From Lachnospiraceae bacterium (GTDB lineage: Bacteria; Bacillota; Clostridia; Lachnospirales; Lachnospiraceae), in NCBI GenBank assembly GCA_014804785.1, contig JAAUZD010000022.1, positions 34,947 through 98,946 of the forward strand: DNA of 64,000 nucleotides. Direction: 5' to 3'. A model generated the notes under the pieces. That model worked only from the letters and a program-made list of their open reading frames with translations, ran no database searches and had not been told where the DNA came from. How positions within the stretch are numbered: position 1 is the stretch's first letter; the number at the start of each line of letters is the position of its first letter. Shown here piece by piece: positions 25,193-34,182 of this stretch. The translations under genes were made by a program, and so were the position numbers.

Positions 25193-25624
25193 ATGAAAAG
25201 TGATGATGTAAAGGTGTTGCAGGAGGTTCAAAGGAATACAAAGATGGCAATGAAAGCTATTGATGCGGTAAGTAGTAAAATATATGATGATGACTTATCC
25301 ATGCAGGTTGCCAGAGAATCTATGAAATATGCAGATATTTATAATCAAGCGACAAACAGGCTCCTTAATGGAAAGGCTTCCAGCTATAAAGAAACAGGTT
25401 TTGAGGATGTCATGCTGAAAGGGGGAGTACGTGCAAACACGATGTTCAACACCAGCACCAGCCATATTGCGGAGATGATGATACAAGGCTCAAACAGGGG
25501 ATTGACCAGTATGTGGAAGGCAATCAATCATCATGAAAATGCAGGAAATGTTTCCATGGAAATTGCAAAGGAGCTGATGGATTTTGAAGAAAAGAATATT
25601 GAACGATTAAAACAATACCTGTAG
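25193..25624 (+). CDS. Helical protein of unknown function
   Basis: A 143-residue, almost fully alpha-helical cytosolic protein rich in Met, Ala and charged residues (TKMAMKAIDAVSSKIYDDDL, NVSMEIAKELMDFEEKNIER). I do not recognise a family. A four-helix bundle is plausible from the hydrophobic spacing; it has no Cys and only two adjacent His (NHHEN). AGAAAGGGAAAAG precedes the ATG. It lies between a dehydrogenase and gdhA. Confidence 0.65.
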   Translation: MKSDDVKVLQEVQRNTKMAMKAIDAVSSKIYDDDLSMQVARESMKYADIYNQATNRLLNGKASSYKETGFEDVMLKGGVRANTMFNTSTSHIAEMMIQGSNRGLTSMWKAINHHENAGNVSMEIAKELMDFEEKNIERLKQYL

Positions 25625-25669
25625 ATATCATATTTTTAAAACTTTTACCATTTAATTTCTTAAAGTGTC

Positions 25670-25771
25670 TTGAGATTTTTGGGAGCACGTTATATAATAC
25701 GATATGGAATCAAGGTCTGCAATGGTGAATTGATGTCATTATTGTATACAATGATACAGTACTACAATAAT
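25670..25771 (+). promoter_or_regulatory. gdhA promoter with inverted repeats in the leader
   Basis: TTGAGA (25670-25675), 17 bases, TATAAT (25693-25698) form a good promoter with a leader of about 90 bases. Within it ATTATTGTA (25738-25746) and TACAATAAT (25763-25771) are inverted copies, and TTGTATACAA (25742-25751) is self-complementary. This may be an operator or a leader hairpin. Confidence 0.65.
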
Positions 25772-25782
25772 ACTAAACTTAA

Positions 25783-27132
<1,350 letters not shown>

Positions 27133-27155
27133 CGTGTAATTATGCAGAATAAAAT

Positions 27156-27191
27156 CTTTGCGGGTGAGCACAGAATGGCTTGCCTGCAAGG
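27156..27191 (+). terminator. 14-bp hairpin after gdhA
   Basis: CTTTGCGGGTGAGC (27156-27169) pairs fully with GCTTGCCTGCAAGG (27178-27191) if wobble pairs are allowed. No strong T-run follows (ATTTATC), so this may be a weak terminator or a stabilising 3' structure. Confidence 0.45.
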
Positions 27192-27217
27192 ATTTATCAA
27201 GAAAAATAAAAGAGTGA

Positions 27218-27290
27218 TTGCTTTTTTATAAGAGTGGGTATATAATAGAAACGTGAAGAACTTGACAAATACTTCTTGTAAGTGTATTCT
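27218..27290 (+). promoter_or_regulatory. Two tandem promoters
   Basis: TTGCTT (27218-27223)-17-TATAAT (27241-27246), and TTGACA (27262-27267)-17-TATTCT (27285-27290). Both point right but no gene follows on this strand within 100 bases; a terminator does. They probably serve the candidate RNA at 27297-27392. Confidence 0.6.
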
Positions 27291-27296
27291 TATAGA

Positions 27297-27392
27297 AGTT
27301 TTGGCATACTATATAGTGTGCACAATATAGCTCATCTACCATTTATAGGAAGAAGGAGTAACGAAGGCGTTTGTAATACAAGCGCCTTTTGC
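27297..27392 (+). ncRNA. Candidate small RNA
   Basis: About 95 bases between the tandem promoters and an intrinsic terminator. GCATACTATATAGTGTGC near the 5' part is self-complementary. GGAAGAAGGAGUAACG is an exposed purine-rich stretch not followed by a usable start codon. AAGGCGTTTGT (27364-27374) pairs with ACAAGCGCCTT (27378-27388) and ends in a T-run. There is no credible reading frame. I could not match it to 6S, SRP, tmRNA or a known riboswitch. Confidence 0.4.
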
Positions 27393-27401
27393 CATTTTGA
27401 T

Positions 27402-27899
27402 TTATTGATTTTGCAAAATATAATGATTATATTCCTTTAATAGTTTCTTTTTGGTGTGAGAGTAGGTAACTGGATAAGCAGTCTAAAAAATGTAGTAATC
27501 TGTTCTCTGGTCTAATATCACAATATAATCTATTGATTGACACCACAAAAGAACTCTGGTTTTTCCCTTCCTACTATTTTCCTAGATTAAAAGTTTGTCG
27601 CAGTTTAATTGACAATAACTTAATAAATACGCTGGCCATTGGATCCTCTCATACCTTCTTAAATCAGGAAGTCGTGTTTCTTCTTGGGGACCATCTGATA
27701 TTATATGCCAAAATGTTCCAGACTTATCTTTATATAAAGGATGCTTTTTATGAGCGATTCTTTTTCCCCTAAAATAAAACTGATTATTTTCGAAGGTGAT
27801 TTTATATGCATTATATACGGCATTTTCATATTGCTCATAGTCGCCATTGTAGGTATCGAGTTCAATCAGATTTGGAATTGTTTCACATTGCATAATCAC
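27402..27899 (-). pseudogene. DUF3800 partner gene with two in-frame amber codons
   Basis: A 105-residue frame (starting MIMQCETIPNLIELDTYNGD and containing KDKSGTFWHIISDGPQE and RLPDLRRYERIQW) stops at TAG (27582-27584). The same frame continues sensibly for 32 codons (ENSRKGKTRVLLW...) to a second TAG (27483-27485), and then for 26 more (TAYPVTYSHTKKKLLKEY...) to TAA at 27402-27404. The intact protein would have about 165 residues. From memory of similar proteins both TAGs fall where Trp is expected (TGG to TAG), but I cannot verify that. Its ATG overlaps the end of the DUF3800 gene by four bases. Function of the family is unknown to me. Confidence 0.65.
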
Positions 27900-28594
27900 A
27901 CCTCTTTAGGCAACCATCTAAAAATGTTTATTTTTGATTCACTTTTAGGGGAAGTTATTTTAAGACTACGTCCACTAACTTCTTCAATATGCTGAATTAA
28001 TTGCATTTTAGCTGGATTGGAATCTAGTCCTCGATTAGAATAAGAAACTGCGCCAATGAATAAGTCTGCAAGTTGTAATAATTGTACTTGATCTGAGCGT
28101 AGTAACTGAATATTTTTAACTGTTTCCTCATAAAAATAGCCTACAACATTGTTCAGTACTTCACGTAGTTTATCAATTTTTTCAGATCCTTTTGTATCTT
28201 TTATATCAACATAGACATGATAAATATGCCCTATGTCAATCATTTCGCGCAGGGTTAGAAAATAAATTCTTTGATACCAGTCATCATGTGAAAGATGAAA
28301 TTTTTTATAATTTAAATGAGATTTGTTCAATGCAACTACTGCTCTGAAACATAAAAATGTATTATCAAAAAATAAATCAACGAGTTCTTCATACATTTTA
28401 TATTTTGACATGGATACCTTAGTCCATTTGATTTCGGCAAATTCATATACACCGTTTACCGTTTTTATGTTACGGATGGCTTTATTTATATATTCGGCCT
28501 TATCTTTAGGACATGAAATACCACCAATAACCATCAAATCTGAATTATCATGTGGCAGATGGCAACTTTCATCGCAATAAATATTATATTCCAT
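27896..28594 (-). CDS. DUF3800 domain protein
   Basis: A 232-residue protein of the DUF3800 family, predicted RNase H-like and often found in mobile or defence-related settings. The N-terminal acidic motif is IYCDESCHL. Further acidic positions are in YVDIKDTKGSEKI and LLQLADLFIGAVSY, where D is conserved. GGAGG (28603-28607 on the other strand) is eight bases before the ATG at 28594; GTG at 28597 is too close. The region is visibly more AT-rich than its neighbours and on the opposite strand, suggesting acquisition. Activity is not established. Confidence 0.82.
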   Translation of the reverse strand: MEYNIYCDESCHLPHDNSDLMVIGGISCPKDKAEYINKAIRNIKTVNGVYEFAEIKWTKVSMSKYKMYEELVDLFFDNTFLCFRAVVALNKSHLNYKKFHLSHDDWYQRIYFLTLREMIDIGHIYHVYVDIKDTKGSEKIDKLREVLNNVVGYFYEETVKNIQLLRSDQVQLLQLADLFIGAVSYSNRGLDSNPAKMQLIQHIEEVSGRSLKITSPKSESKINIFRWLPKEV

Positions 28595-28792
28595 CACTTT
28601 TACCTCCGTATGTATTTTAACTTATTTAATTTTTTTTAACAATACTATATTGCACCCACCGGAGGCACTAAGGAAGCAGTGATTTAATCAGCGCTTCATT
28701 AGAAACAATTGTTAGATAAGGTTAAGTGGAAAGAGCAATAGATTTAGTGGAGCTTATTACATGTAGCGGATTCCAAGCATTAGAATAATCAG
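28595..28792. other. Non-coding gap between divergent genes
   Basis: About 200 AT-rich bases between the DUF3800 and TetR genes. I see no reading frame with a ribosome site. One imperfect hairpin occurs at 28674-28698: GAAGC...TGAT pairs with ATCA...GCTTC and two internal bases do not pair. The right edge contains the TetR-gene promoter. Confidence 0.5.
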
Positions 28793-28845
28793 TTGACAGA
28801 GAAAATAAAATCGCTTACAATATGAATGAACAAATATTCATTCAT
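28793..28845 (+). promoter_or_regulatory. TetR-gene promoter and 24-bp palindromic operator
   Basis: TTGACA (28793-28798)-17-TACAAT (28816-28821) is directly followed by ATGAATGAA (28822-28830) and its exact inverse TTCATTCAT (28837-28845), six bases apart. A perfect palindrome across the transcription start is the usual place for TetR-type self-repression. Confidence 0.8.
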
Positions 28846-28862
28846 AAAAAGGAGCTGATCAC

Positions 28863-29459
28863 ATGCCTAAATCCCCGGAACGGTGTCAGGAAATTCGAGA
28901 GGAAACGCGTTCAAAAATATTGCATGACGCGATGCTGTATTTTGCCAAAAATGGATTCGCAGGAACGAAGATAAGTGATTTATCAAAAAGCATAGGAATT
29001 GGTCAGGGAACGTTATACCTATATTTCAAATCGAAGGAAGACTTGTTTCATGAAATATATTCCATGATTGATTACGGAGAAGAAACGCAGAAACTGAAGC
29101 TTTTAGCAGCATTACCTTTGTCCGCCAAGCAAAAAATTCATAAGCTGTCAAAATTTTTGATAGACCGATTGGAAAAAGAGGAAAGCTTTGCCGCCATGAT
29201 TGCCTTAAATGCACAGGCAACCCTTGAAAAGAACGATTTTACATATGAAGATACTTCTTATCAATCTGACTGGTATCAATACACGGCAAAAATAATTGAA
29301 CAAGGGCAAAAGGAAAAAAGCGTAGTAACCGGTTCACCAATGAAATTAGCTGATTATTATTGGGGAGTGGTGTACTTATATTCACTGAAAAAGCTATTTA
29401 CCGCAAGATATGAAACAATTACCGTACATGACTTAGAGCGTATTTTGCTCAGGGATTGA
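28863..29459 (+). CDS. TetR-family transcriptional repressor
   Basis: A 198-residue regulator. The N-terminal helix-turn-helix is seen in ILHDAMLYFAKNGFAGTKIS and IGIGQGTLYLYFKSKEDLFH. The C-terminal ligand domain is divergent. AAAGGAG precedes the ATG. It is followed almost without gap by an SDR gene and a broken acyltransferase-like gene, which it probably controls along with itself through the palindrome at 28822-28845. The inducer is unknown. Confidence 0.9.
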   Translation: MPKSPERCQEIREETRSKILHDAMLYFAKNGFAGTKISDLSKSIGIGQGTLYLYFKSKEDLFHEIYSMIDYGEETQKLKLLAALPLSAKQKIHKLSKFLIDRLEKEESFAAMIALNAQATLEKNDFTYEDTSYQSDWYQYTAKIIEQGQKEKSVVTGSPMKLADYYWGVVYLYSLKKLFTARYETITVHDLERILLRD

Positions 29460-29479
29460 GCGATATAGGAGATGTGGGG

Positions 29480-30241
29480 ATGACAAAAGAAGTAGCGATT
29501 GTAACGGGGGCGACGGGAGGTATTGGACGAGAATTTATTCGCGTACTTGATAAAGAAACGCTTGATGAAATCTGGATTATTGGCAGAAATAAGGAACAGC
29601 TTACCAAGATAAGAGAGCAATATGGTAAAAAGCTAATCCCTATATGCATGGATTTAACAAATGCGCAGGATTTACAGTCAATTCAGACTTTGCTGACAGA
29701 GAATGTGCGGGTTTCTTATTTAATTAATAATGCAGGGATGGCCCGAATGATGCCGTCAAAAGATTTCGAGGCAGAGGAGATAGCGAAAACAATTCAGTTG
29801 AATTGCAATGTGCCGGTCACATTAATAAACTATTGTATTCCATACATGGCAAGAGGGAGCAAAATTATTAATGTATCTTCTGCATCCGCATTCCAGCCTG
29901 TTCCTTTTATCAATCTGTATGCCGCCACAAAGGCGTTTGAACATAGCTATTCCCGTGCTCTGCACATGGAATTAAAGCCCGCCGGAATAACGGTCACTGC
30001 GGTCAGCCCAAGTTGGGTAGACACAGATATGTTGGAAAAAGAAAGAAACGGAAGAAAGATAAAATTTCATGGGATTGTAAGTCCTCAAAGGGTTGCAGAA
30101 AAAGCAATAAAGGATGCTAAAAATGGAAAAGATGTATCGATCTGTTCATTCTATGTAAAATGCCAGCATCTTAATGTAAAACTGATTCCGCATAAGTTGG
30201 TGATGAAGATTTGGATGCGGGGAATAAAGAAGTATTTGTGA
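29480..30241 (+). CDS. Short-chain dehydrogenase/reductase
   Basis: A 253-residue SDR. The cofactor motif is VTGATGGIGREF, followed by NNAGMARMMPS, the catalytic serine in INVSSASAFQP and the YxxxK pair in YAATKAFEHSYSRAL. The later PSWVDTDML is also typical. It reduces an unidentified ketone or aldehyde with NAD(P)H. ATG 29480 follows AGGAG; a TTG at 29456 overlapping the TetR stop is a less likely start. It lies in the TetR operon. Confidence 0.88.
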   Translation: MTKEVAIVTGATGGIGREFIRVLDKETLDEIWIIGRNKEQLTKIREQYGKKLIPICMDLTNAQDLQSIQTLLTENVRVSYLINNAGMARMMPSKDFEAEEIAKTIQLNCNVPVTLINYCIPYMARGSKIINVSSASAFQPVPFINLYAATKAFEHSYSRALHMELKPAGITVTAVSPSWVDTDMLEKERNGRKIKFHGIVSPQRVAEKAIKDAKNGKDVSICSFYVKCQHLNVKLIPHKLVMKIWMRGIKKYL

Positions 30242-30291
30242 GGTGTGCTGATGCCCAAGCTTGCGGGCTGTTGGCAGCATGGAGGATTATT

Positions 30292-30863
30292 ATGCATGAA
30301 ATCATAACGGAACGTCCCAATCTGTTCGAACCGGATGACTATATAACTTTTTATATTGAACTCAGTGGAAAAGTTCGTGCTGAAGAACTGGCGGATGCGG
30401 TAAAGTCAGCTTATAGGGCAACGAAGCTACAATGTCAAAAGTCGTTTTGAAACCGGACGGTGCTGCTTATTATGAAAGAACTCCTCAATCAGGCTGCAAG
30501 GTTGAAATTGTACAAAATGACTGGCAGGAAGTTATAAGGCAGAATGAAAAAATCCCCTTTGAATTGGAGCATGGAGAGTTAATAAGGTGTTTTATTTTTC
30601 CGGTTGGAGAAAAAATTTCTTTTGTAATCATGGCGCATCATTTGGCAGGCGATGGAAAAGGGATTATCTATGATACTGTAAAAATAGAAAAAATAATTTT
30701 TGTTCCCCCGAATGTTTCCTATTCGTCTAATATCATTGGGATTTCCACCTTTAATGGGGAAATGACGATTACATATCATGGGACCGAGGACAAAAAAGTG
30801 CAGCAGAAGCAATTTTTTGATAGAGGTGTCAAAAATTTATTATCACACAACACAGGAATGTGA
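30292..30863 (+). pseudogene. Broken condensation/acyltransferase-like gene
   Basis: GGAGG (30281-30285) and ATG 30292 start MHEIITERPNLFEPDDYITF, which runs out of frame near 30420 by an apparent single-base loss. The next frame restores MSKVVLKPDGAAYYE and the motif MAHHLAGDGKGI, the HHxxxDG active site of condensation-domain or alcohol-acetyltransferase-like proteins. After that motif the sequence jumps to what looks like the C-terminal part (FVPPNVSYSSNIIGISTFNG). The usual central portion is thus missing and the whole is under half the expected length. It is a frameshifted and internally deleted remnant at the end of the TetR-SDR operon. Confidence 0.7.
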
Positions 30864-30895
30864 GGGTTAAGTTAAAACGATAGGGATCATTTTGC

Positions 30896-30945
30896 TTGAC
30901 ATATGTATCAGCCTGATATATACTCCATATATCAGTTTGATATAT
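30896..30945 (+). promoter_or_regulatory. Promoter with two PadR-type operators
   Basis: TTGACA (30896-30901)-17-TATACT (30919-30924). Two palindromes of the form ATRTATCA-N3-TGATATAT lie at 30903-30921 (inside the spacer) and 30927-30945 (over the start), with centres 24 bp apart. Binding would block polymerase. The PadR gene is second in this operon, so self-repression is likely. Confidence 0.75.
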
Positions 30946-30955
30946 GGAGGGCGAA

Positions 30956-31705
30956 ATGAGAAGACAGAAAATAAGAAAATTTACTTTAATATTGTCATTA
31001 CTGCTTTTTCCAGTTACACTGTATTATTTTAGTCCTGTCTTAATATTTGGAGCGGCATTCAATAGAATAATTAATGGCAGCTTTATCATTTTCATGATGA
31101 TGTTTTTACTTTCAATTCCTTTTGGAAGGTTATTCTGTGCCTATTTATGCCCGGCAGGCGGATTGCAGGAGTGCGTGTTTGCTGTTAATTCTAAACTCCC
31201 TAAACAACGATGGAAAAACTATATTAAATATGCCATATGGTGTGTCTGGATAGCCGCAGTAATCTTTTGCTACTGTCTTAATGGAAAGGTAACTGGGATT
31301 GATTTTTTCTTTGAAACGGAAAATGGAATATCTGTTTCAAATGTGCAGAGCTATGTGATATACTATGGCATTGTTTTATTGATTTTTATACCGGCAGTTT
31401 TGTTTGGGAAGCGTGTATTCTGTCATTATTTTTGCTGGATGGCGCCTTTTATGGTGTTAGGCACTAAAGTACGAAGAAGTTTGCAGCTTCCGGGCTTACA
31501 TATCAAGGTTAAAGACAGGGGAGCCTGTATTTCCTGTGGGAAATGTAATAAAGAATGCCCCATGGGGATAGAAGTTTCAGGGAAGATGGAAGAGGGACAA
31601 ATTAAAAGCATGGAATGTATTTTGTGCGGCGCGTGTGTTGATGGATGTCCTCGGAAAGTTCTATCCTACGGGATGATGAAAGGTAGAAAAAAGTATGGCG
31701 ACTGA
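30956..31705 (+). CDS. NapH-like 4Fe-4S membrane protein
   Basis: A 249-residue protein with four to five membrane helices and cysteine motifs on both sides. In the membrane part there are RLFCAYLCPAGGLQE and RVFCHYFCWMAPF, the NapH/CcoG-type CxxxCP pattern (the second lacks the proline). The C-terminus has two ferredoxin clusters: CISCGKCNKECP and CILCGACVDGCP. It is likely an electron-transfer membrane protein. The partner is not encoded nearby. ATG 30956 is behind GGAGGG; an ATG at 30944 lacks a ribosome site. Overlaps the PadR gene by 11 bases. Confidence 0.85.
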   Translation: MRRQKIRKFTLILSLLLFPVTLYYFSPVLIFGAAFNRIINGSFIIFMMMFLLSIPFGRLFCAYLCPAGGLQECVFAVNSKLPKQRWKNYIKYAIWCVWIAAVIFCYCLNGKVTGIDFFFETENGISVSNVQSYVIYYGIVLLIFIPAVLFGKRVFCHYFCWMAPFMVLGTKVRRSLQLPGLHIKVKDRGACISCGKCNKECPMGIEVSGKMEEGQIKSMECILCGACVDGCPRKVLSYGMMKGRKKYGD

Positions 31706-32243
31706 AAAGAAAATTGACTGTGTGATTTTGGGACTATTAAGCCATGAAAATCTGACAGGGTATGAAATAAAAAAGCGGATGGACACCGCGTTAAAGTATT
31801 TTTGGGGTGCTAGCTACGGCAGTATTTATCCCGCGCTGAGTGATCTGGTGGGACGGGGGCTTGCAACCAAATGTGAGGGAGCAGAAAACAAGCGGAATAA
31901 AATCATTTATTCCATTACGGAAGAGGGAAGGAAATATTTGAGAGAATGGGTCGCGCTTCCCGTGGAGAAGGATGAACTTCGCTATGAAACACTGCTCAAA
32001 TTATTTTTTGGCAAGGAAGGCGGTCCCTTGCAGGCAGAATCTCATATTGATGCGTTTCAAAAGAAAATTGAGGAAGAATTGCCATGTCTTATAGGTGCGG
32101 CAGACACGCTTAGAGAGAATATGGAGTTGGATGAGGCACATAAGTATTATCTGCTGACGGTGGAATTTGGCATTAAAACATATCGTGCCTATTTGGAATG
32201 GTGTAAAGAAGCAAAAGCCATGTTAAGTAAGGAGCGTGCGTAA
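31695..32243 (+). CDS. PadR-family transcriptional regulator
   Basis: A 182-residue regulator: N-terminal winged helix (VILGLLSHENLTGYEIKKRM, then SYGSIYPALSDLVGRGLATK and KIIYSITEEGRKYL) and a C-terminal helical dimer domain. PadR proteins repress their own operon until a ligand binds. It overlaps the NapH-like gene. The two matching palindromes at 30903-30945 are the likely targets. Confidence 0.9.
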   Translation: MATEKKIDCVILGLLSHENLTGYEIKKRMDTALKYFWGASYGSIYPALSDLVGRGLATKCEGAENKRNKIIYSITEEGRKYLREWVALPVEKDELRYETLLKLFFGKEGGPLQAESHIDAFQKKIEEELPCLIGAADTLRENMELDEAHKYYLLTVEFGIKTYRAYLEWCKEAKAMLSKERA

Positions 32244-32247
32244 ATTG

Positions 32248-32721
32248 ATGGGGCATTTTGGATTTTCGTATGTGGGATTTATTTTCATACTAATGCTGAG
32301 CATTCCTAATTTCATATGGATGAAAAATCAACCAAAAGATTACAGCGCAGAAAAAGAAAATAAAATTTTATTAATCTTGGAACGGGCAGGAGAGATACTG
32401 ACTACCTGCTCTGCCCTTCTATTTTCTGATTTTAACATACAAAAATGGTCAAAATGGACTTTGTGGCTTATCGCCGCATTTATCTTGATGCTCATGTATG
32501 AAGTATGGTGGATACGATATTTTAAAAGCAAACGCTCGTTAGCTGATTTTTACAGCAGCTTTCTGGGAATTCCGGTTGCCGGAGCAACCTTACCGGTCAT
32601 GGCATTCTTTTTACTCGGGATATACGGAAAAGTGATCTGGATGCTGATTGCCTGCATCATTTTAGCAATAGGGCACATCGGCATTCACTTACAGCATCAG
32701 CAGGGTCTTTTCTTTTCATAG
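32248..32721 (+). CDS. Small membrane protein, unknown
   Basis: A 157-residue protein with four to five hydrophobic helices (starting MGHFGFSYVGFIFILMLSI, later VAGATLPVMAFFLLGIYG) and a Trp-rich loop. I do not recognise a family. The start is uncertain: AAGGAG (32229-32234) suits TTG 32245 or ATG 32248 best. It directly follows the PadR gene and is likely in that operon, so it may act with the NapH-like protein. Confidence 0.7.
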   Translation: MGHFGFSYVGFIFILMLSIPNFIWMKNQPKDYSAEKENKILLILERAGEILTTCSALLFSDFNIQKWSKWTLWLIAAFILMLMYEVWWIRYFKSKRSLADFYSSFLGIPVAGATLPVMAFFLLGIYGKVIWMLIACIILAIGHIGIHLQHQQGLFFS

Positions 32722-32789
32722 TCTTTCAATGAATCAGGTGTATGATTCCCTGTAGCGCAGAGAGTTTGGCATCCCTTTGGAAGACAGGC

Positions 32790-32818
32790 TTTCAAGGATT
32801 CGCGTTTTATGATATGAT
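32790..32818 (+). promoter_or_regulatory. Promoter of the HD-domain gene
   Basis: TTTCAA (32790-32795)-17-TATGAT (32813-32818), 33 bases before the start. The -35 is weak. Confidence 0.45.
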
Positions 32819-32851
32819 GTCTTTATAAAAATACAGAATATGGAGAACAGT

Positions 32852-34132
32852 ATGGGTTCAGAACTGGTAAGTACGAAAGACGTATATAATGTGGTACGCA
32901 GGACCTTGGAGGTCATGGACGCCCAGATTCTCTGGCACGGAGAAATTACAGGGTACATTTTTTATAATATGCTAAAAGCAGAAGGACTATATACGGAGAT
33001 GGAACTTGCTGAGTTCACGCTTATCGGTATGCTTCATGATCTTGGGATGATTAAGACCGGCTATGAAGGCGGCATCATTCAATGTGAGAACACCAATATC
33101 TGGGCACATTCTATCTATGGCTATCTGTTTTTAAAGAATTTATCTCCAGTGGATGATAAAGCAGAGATTGTATTATATCATCATCTGCCTTATAAGCTTC
33201 ATGCTCACATAAAATGCAGTTATATGAAAATTACGGAGTATCTGACGCTTGCGGACAAGATGGCTGTTTTTTTACATATGGGGGAAGACAGAGAGGGAAT
33301 AGACATTTACATGCGACAGGCGGATGGGGAATTATCTGCAAAGGCATTGGAAGTGTTTCAAAGCGCGCAGACAAAATTTAATATTTTGGGGAAGTTAAAA
33401 ACGGATGAATATCAAAAAGAACTGGAGGGATTATTTGACCGAATTTCTTTCACAGAAAAACAGAAGAGGGGATTTCTGGATATGCTGATTTATGCAATAG
33501 ATTTCAGAAGCCAGCCTACTGTCATTCATACAATGTCAACCAGGACATTTGCCATTGAACTGGGACGTATTATGCGTGTATCAGCGGTGGAACTGCAGAT
33601 ATTATACTATGGTTCTCTTTTACATGATATTGGCAAGATTGCAATCCCAATATCAATTTTGGAAGCACCAAGAAGATTGACAGAGGATGAGATGCAGATC
33701 ATGAAGGAGCATGTGGTCATGACGGATAAAATACTGCGCGGAGTTATGGACGAAAGAATTGTGAACGTTGCATCAAAGCATCATGAAAAGCTGGATGGTT
33801 CAGGATATCCCAAAGGTATTGGAGCGGCAGAACTTTCGACTCTGGAACGGATCATCGCAGTTGCAGATATTCTAAGCGCACTCTATGGAAAAAGAAGCTA
33901 CAAAGAATCTTTTCCACCAGAAAAAATAAAGGAGATTCTACTGGAAGATGCGCAGCAGGGTAAGATCTGTATCAGGGTAGTGCAGGCAGCGCTTACCCAT
34001 TATGATGAAATCATTCGTACTTATGAGAAACAGAGGGACGTAACGATGGAAAGATATATGGAAATCGTCAATCAATATGACAGTATTTATGAACGGTTTA
34101 AAGAGTTTGACAGGACTGAAATGATAGTATGA
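32852..34132 (+). CDS. Double HD-domain protein, HD-GYP type
   Basis: A 426-residue cytosolic protein with two HD regions. The first has MLHDLGMI and YHHLPYKLH. The second (about 200-400) is HD-GYP-like: SLLHDIGKIAIPISIL, HVVMTDKIL, KHHEKLDGSGYPKGI and VADILSALYG. HD-GYP enzymes hydrolyse cyclic di-GMP, so a phosphodiesterase role is likely. There is no receiver or sensor domain. ATG 32852 follows GGAG; a frame start at 32840 has none. The next frame overlaps its end by four bases. Confidence 0.85.
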   Translation: MGSELVSTKDVYNVVRRTLEVMDAQILWHGEITGYIFYNMLKAEGLYTEMELAEFTLIGMLHDLGMIKTGYEGGIIQCENTNIWAHSIYGYLFLKNLSPVDDKAEIVLYHHLPYKLHAHIKCSYMKITEYLTLADKMAVFLHMGEDREGIDIYMRQADGELSAKALEVFQSAQTKFNILGKLKTDEYQKELEGLFDRISFTEKQKRGFLDMLIYAIDFRSQPTVIHTMSTRTFAIELGRIMRVSAVELQILYYGSLLHDIGKIAIPISILEAPRRLTEDEMQIMKEHVVMTDKILRGVMDERIVNVASKHHEKLDGSGYPKGIGAAELSTLERIIAVADILSALYGKRSYKESFPPEKIKEILLEDAQQGKICIRVVQAALTHYDEIIRTYEKQRDVTMERYMEIVNQYDSIYERFKEFDRTEMIV

Positions 34133-34182
34133 ATTCTTGCGTGTTAAAATGCTTTACAGTGGAGGAAAGGTACGGTATAAAG

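Noticed and set aside
27483..27584. Amber codons as evidence of a recoded genetic code
   Set aside because: All other genes use standard stops, including TAG as a real terminator codon (for example at 60631), so local mutation is more likely.
27533..27995. Plus-strand frames across the DUF3800 region
   Set aside because: They are antisense to the recognisable DUF3800 gene and its partner, with no ribosome sites or family features.
27133..32721. Genomic island with integration sites
   Set aside because: The region is accessory-looking, but I found no integrase, transposase, tRNA edge or flanking direct repeats.
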